Shown: positions 61,246 to 64,000 of the stretch, piece after piece | Layout of the letters: every line of letters begins with the position of its first letter | How positions within the stretch are numbered: the stretch's first letter is position 1 | Source: an uncultured Lysobacter sp. | Lineage (GTDB): Bacteria > Pseudomonadota > Gammaproteobacteria > Xanthomonadales > Xanthomonadaceae | Assembly: GCA_946480055.1 (NCBI GenBank) | Contig: CAMLID010000001.1 | Location: 124,001-188,000 of the forward strand | DNA length: 64,000 nucleotides | Direction of reading: 5' to 3' | Program-made: the position numbers and the translations under genes | Notes under the pieces: generated by a model | What the model saw: the letters and a program-made list of their open reading frames with translations, nothing else | The model's database searches: none | Told to the model about the DNA's origin: nothing

Positions 61246-62907
61246 CTAGCGCAGCGCGTCGGCGGGAATCTCGATGGTGTAGGTATCCACGTCGGTGGCG
61301 CTGCCGCTGCCCCAGTTCGAATTGAACAAGACCTTGGTGAAGTCGCGATTAACCGTCGCGACAGGTGCCGTCCAGTATTCGTTGTAGATGGTGCGAGTGA
61401 AGGCGAGGTTGTAGATCTTCGGCGAGGCCGACAATTGGACGGCAAAGACCTTGCGGTGCAGCCACTGCCGGCTGCCGTTGTCGGCGTAGGTCGACACCAG
61501 CACCCAGCCGGGCTTGTTGTAACCCTTGCCGGACACGTGCAGCGCCGTCGTCGATCCGGATACGTAGGTGGAGAACAGCGCGGTGCGCACGCCGGTACGC
61601 AGGTTCAGCATGAACACGTCGCCGGCGTTGGAGGAGTAGTCGACCGAGACGTAAACATCGTCGCCGTTGGCGTCGATCGCGATATCCGAATGCTCCGACT
61701 TGTGCAGCAGCTTGCGGCTGGTCGCGAAATCGCGCGAGTAGGCGACCGTGCCTCGCGGTCCGTCGCCGGACACGACGCAGTAATTGCCGCTGGGGCTCAT
61801 GCTGACGTGGTCGGGGCGGTCGCCGTTCGTGTTCATCGCGCCGAGGATGGTGTCCGTATCGCGGTCCCAGGTGACCACGCCCAGGGTCTTCCAGTTGGCG
61901 TCTTCCACCGTCAGGCACCAGTAGCGGCCGTCTCTCGACGACGAACCTTCCGACTTCGTCGACGCCGAGTTCGCGCTAGGCCACTTGGTCTTAAGGCGCG
62001 CGGCCAGATCGCCGATCACCCGGGTGGTGTTGGTCGAAACGGTCAGCTCGTTGACTTTCATCCCAATGCCTTTGGTCGGCAGGTAGTACAGCTTGTCCGG
62101 ATTCGAATCAAACCACTGCGGTTCGGCATCGCCGGCCAGTCCGGTCAATTGCTTGACGCGACTGCGGGTGTTCACGTCGTAAAGGTGCCAAGCGCCGTCC
62201 AAAGCGTTCGCGAGGTATTTCGTGTTGTCCGAATTGAACGCCTGACGTCGCGAGTAGTCGTTGCGGGCGAAGCCCGATACACCGTCGGCCACATGGTCGG
62301 TCGCGCGCACCAGGCAGGTGCCGTAGTTGGGCTCTGCGACCGCAACGCCCTTGCGCAACGCCCCCAGCGGCAGGACCGGATCCACGGACGAACTGCTGTT
62401 CAATGCGAACGATGGCAAATAGAAGCCTTGGCAAGCCGTACTCAGCCCGGAGGCGGACGGAGGCGTGACAGTGGTCTTGACCGTGGTCTCGATACGGGTC
62501 TTGTTTCCGGCCGCGTCGAATACCGCCACGTAGATCAGGTTGTCGCCGGCGACGACCGGAATCTTGCCGATCGTCCATGACGCGACCGTGCCGTTCCCGC
62601 TCAACGTGGCTTGGCCGATCTGCGCAGTACGGGTGTTGTGCCACACCACCCGCGAGACCCCGACGTTGTCGCTGGCCCAGCCCGTCAGCGAATAGCTCTT
62701 GCCCGCGACCAGCCAAGCGCCACCGCTGATGCGGATCTTGGGGGCGACCGTGTCGGCGGCTACCGCCGCCACGGTCGAACTTGCAACAGCGATGCGGCTG
62801 GCTTGAGCGTTGGCGGAAGGGACTTCGGCGTCACCGGAGACCGTCCATGCCAGGGCCGAAGCGCTACCTAAAACCGCCATCGCTGCGAATAACGAATTCA
62901 ATTTCAT
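61246..62907 (-). CDS. Secreted Ig-like plus beta-propeller protein, copy 1
   Basis: A 553-residue exported protein: signal MKLNSLFAAMAVLGSASALA, an Ig-like module at about 52-150 (KIRISGGAWLVAGKSYSLTGWASDN, AGDNLIYVAVFDAAGNKTRIE), a linker, then a beta-propeller-like region with repeated strand motifs (QAFNSDNTKYLANALDGAWHLYD, HVSMSPSGNYCVVSGDG, SEHSDIAIDANGDDVYVSVDY, LNLRTGVRTALFSTY). The fold suggests carbohydrate or ligand binding or a lyase-like activity, but no catalytic signature is clear. AAGGAACGG precedes the ATG at 62907. Tandem paralogue of the next gene, upstream of GH16. Confidence 0.82.
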   Translation of the reverse strand: MKLNSLFAAMAVLGSASALAWTVSGDAEVPSANAQASRIAVASSTVAAVAADTVAPKIRISGGAWLVAGKSYSLTGWASDNVGVSRVVWHNTRTAQIGQATLSGNGTVASWTIGKIPVVAGDNLIYVAVFDAAGNKTRIETTVKTTVTPPSASGLSTACQGFYLPSFALNSSSSVDPVLPLGALRKGVAVAEPNYGTCLVRATDHVADGVSGFARNDYSRRQAFNSDNTKYLANALDGAWHLYDVNTRSRVKQLTGLAGDAEPQWFDSNPDKLYYLPTKGIGMKVNELTVSTNTTRVIGDLAARLKTKWPSANSASTKSEGSSSRDGRYWCLTVEDANWKTLGVVTWDRDTDTILGAMNTNGDRPDHVSMSPSGNYCVVSGDGPRGTVAYSRDFATSRKLLHKSEHSDIAIDANGDDVYVSVDYSSNAGDVFMLNLRTGVRTALFSTYVSGSTTALHVSGKGYNKPGWVLVSTYADNGSRQWLHRKVFAVQLSASPKIYNLAFTRTIYNEYWTAPVATVNRDFTKVLFNSNWGSGSATDVDTYTIEIPADALR

Positions 62908-62956
62908 CTGCCGTTCCTTGTGCTTGAGGTTTGGGGATGTAAACCAATTACATGTG

Positions 62957-62999
62957 CGGCGACCACTCGCAGACATTCCGGATGCTTCCAGTATTCATC
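62957..62999 (-). pseudogene. Decayed fragment of the GH16 start
   Basis: The DNA at 62957-62999 matches 60938-60981, the first 14 codons of GH16 (GATGCTTCCAG and ACATTCCGG shared). The reverse frame from the ATG at 62999 reads NTGSIRNVCEWS, out of phase with GH16, and stops soon after, so nothing functional is encoded. It marks the breakpoint of the tandem duplication. Confidence 0.75.
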
Positions 63000-63081
63000 C
63001 TTCACTGCTCATCGACGGATGAGGCGCATTTCGCACGTGGCGCATCGCGCCCCGTCGCGAAGAAATCCGCGAGGATCGAAT

Positions 63082-63113
63082 TGAAGGGCCCCCGTCAGTG
63101 CAGGGGCCCTTCG
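63082..63113 (-). terminator. Terminator-like hairpin, copy 2
   Basis: AAGGGCCCC (63084-63092) pairs with GGGGCCCTT (63103-63111). Compared with copy 1, A is G on the left arm and T is C on the right arm, so an A-T pair has become G-C with pairing kept. It follows the stop of propeller copy 2 in the minus direction. Confidence 0.6.
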
Positions 63114-63262
63114 GCCGGATGGGACTCAGCCTGGTGCGATCTCGGCGAACGCCCGTTTACGGACGCGAGTCCCATCGCACGGCGCCTCGGTGTCTGCCTC
63201 GGCTGCGAACCGCCTCCGCGTGTCGCCGGCTACGGCGACGCCATCCGTTGCGCCGCAACCGA

Positions 63263-64000
63263 CTAGCGCAGCGCGCCGGCGGGGATCTCGATGGTGTAGG
63301 CATCCACGTCGGTGGCGCTGCCGCTACCCCAGTTCGAATTGAACAGGACCTTGGTGAAATCGCGATTGACCGTCGCATGGGGCTCCGTCCAGTACTCGTT
63401 ATAGATGCCACGAGTGAAGCCGAGGTTGTAGATCTTCGGCGAGGCGGCCAACTGGACGGCAAAGATCTTCCGGTGCAGCCACTGCCGGCTGCCGTTGTCG
63501 GCGTAGGTCGACAGCAGCACCCAGCCCGGCTTGTTGTAGCCCTTGCCGGACACGTGCAGCGCCGTGATCGAACCGGACACGTAAGTCGAGAACAGCTTGG
63601 TGCGCACGCCGGTACGCAGGTTCAGCATGAAGACGTCGCCGGCGTTGGACTGATAGTCGACCGAGACGTAGACATCGTCGCCGTTGGTGTCGATCGCGAT
63701 ATCCGAATGCTCCGACTTGTGGTGCAGCTTGCGGCTGGTGGCGAAGTCACGCGAGTAGGCGACCGTGCCGCGCGGGCCGTCGCCGGACACGACGCAGTAA
63801 TTGCCGCTGGGGCTCATGCTGACGTGGTCGGGGCGGTCGCCGTTCGTGTTCATCGCGCCGAGGATGGTGTCCGTATCGCGGTCCCAGGTGACCACGCCCA
63901 GGGTCTTCCAGTTGGCGTCTTCCACCGTCAGGCACCAGTAGCGGCCGTCTCTCGACGACGAACCTTCCGACTTCGTCGACGCCGAGTTCGCGCTAGGCCA
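63263..64000 (-). CDS. Secreted beta-propeller protein, copy 2 (5' part outside window)
   Basis: Minus-strand frame open from the window end to the TAG at 63263-63265, 246 codons. It matches the C-terminal part of copy 1 almost residue for residue (HVSMSPSGNYCVVSGDG, LNLRTGVRTKLFSTY, TEPHATVNRDFTKVLFNSNW), with about 15-20 substitutions. Signal, Ig-like part and start codon must lie past 64000. Same role as copy 1 is expected. Confidence 0.85.
   Translation of the reverse strand, partial: WPSANSASTKSEGSSSRDGRYWCLTVEDANWKTLGVVTWDRDTDTILGAMNTNGDRPDHVSMSPSGNYCVVSGDGPRGTVAYSRDFATSRKLHHKSEHSDIAIDTNGDDVYVSVDYQSNAGDVFMLNLRTGVRTKLFSTYVSGSITALHVSGKGYNKPGWVLLSTYADNGSRQWLHRKIFAVQLAASPKIYNLGFTRGIYNEYWTEPHATVNRDFTKVLFNSNWGSGSATDVDAYTIEIPAGALR

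Larger units (their letters stand above)
60938..62956 (-). repeat. Tandem duplication unit, left copy (about 2.02 kb)
   Basis: From 60938 to the right, the sequence recurs 2.02 kb further on: it includes the 5' end of GH16, the spacer with the hairpin and the beta-propeller gene. The shift is 2017 bases over most of the unit (61246 to 63263, hairpin 61067 to 63084) and 2019 at the left edge, due to small indels. The left breakpoint falls inside GH16. Confidence 0.85.
62957..64000 (-). repeat. Tandem duplication unit, right copy (cut by window end)
   Basis: Second copy of the unit. It contains the GH16 start fragment, the hairpin spacer and the 3' part of a second propeller gene. 63778-64000 is identical to 61761-61983 over 223 bases while the part nearer the stop has several per cent substitutions. 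Confidence 0.85.

Noticed and set aside
1..64000. CRISPR array, tRNA, rRNA, insertion sequence or prophage
   Set aside because: I saw no regularly spaced repeats, cloverleaf-like sequence, transposase or phage structural gene; a dedicated tRNA scan was not possible.

Overview
The window reads as chromosomal DNA of a Lysobacter-type gammaproteobacterium (Xanthomonadaceae). This is inferred from uniformly very high GC with strong GC3 bias, a pre-pro bacterial trypsin-type protease carrying a lectin tail, a lexA-imuA-imuB-dnaE2 mutagenesis cassette, a cyoABCD-surf1-regBA block and many secreted hydrolases. There is no rRNA or tRNA that I can see, no CRISPR array, no insertion sequence and no phage block.

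Layout. 1-9.4 kb: housekeeping and accessory genes (partial MFS exporter, AmpD/AmiD-type amidase lipoprotein, CcdC-like membrane protein, NAD-type 6-phosphogluconate dehydrogenase, GFA protein, ABM monooxygenase), then an unusual fusion of an alpha/beta hydrolase to a TIR/deoxyribosyltransferase-like domain behind a RidA gene, a secreted 12-cysteine protein with a clear terminator, and a secreted dehalogenase/epoxide-hydrolase-like enzyme divergent from its probable TetR regulator across a perfect palindrome. 10-16.6 kb: a putative multidomain cell-wall hydrolase, an amidohydrolase, an amino acid permease, a secreted alpha/beta hydrolase and a GNAT acetyltransferase.

17.2-26.1 kb is the most striking region: five genes overlapping stop-to-start encode a one-module NRPS (C-A-PCP-TE, EntF-like, with a glycine-like specificity code by eye), a GT1/sterol-glucosyltransferase-like enzyme, a stand-alone condensation-type acyltransferase, a GT2/RhlC-like glycosyltransferase and a second stand-alone condensation-type acyltransferase. 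The logic points to an acylated, glycosylated lipo-amino acid; I do not recognise the pathway. 26.2-37.1 kb: a GST, an AraC regulator with a tightly coupled three-gene operon (45-residue Cys protein, hydrolase, saccharopine-dehydrogenase-like reductase), several hypothetical genes, two divergent serine beta-lactamase-family hydrolases and a wHTH-TPR regulator.

37.2-43.8 kb is an SOS mutagenesis operon, lexA-imuA-imuB-dnaE2-alkB-like, with an 18-bp perfect LexA palindrome directly before the lexA start codon. 44-46.6 kb: small exported proteins and a VOC protein. 46.6-54.9 kb: an MFS symporter divergent from cyoABCD, SURF1 and the redox two-component system RegB/RegA, with a perfect FNR/ANR box before cyoA. 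55.1-58.2 kb: an ECF sigma factor paired with a Ser/Thr kinase-TPR membrane protein. 58.3-64 kb: a lectin-tailed protease, a GH16 glucanase-like enzyme, and a tandem duplication (unit about 2.02 kb) of a secreted beta-propeller gene, the second copy cut by the window end. The duplication carries a decayed fragment of the GH16 start and a hairpin whose stem shows a compensatory base-pair change.
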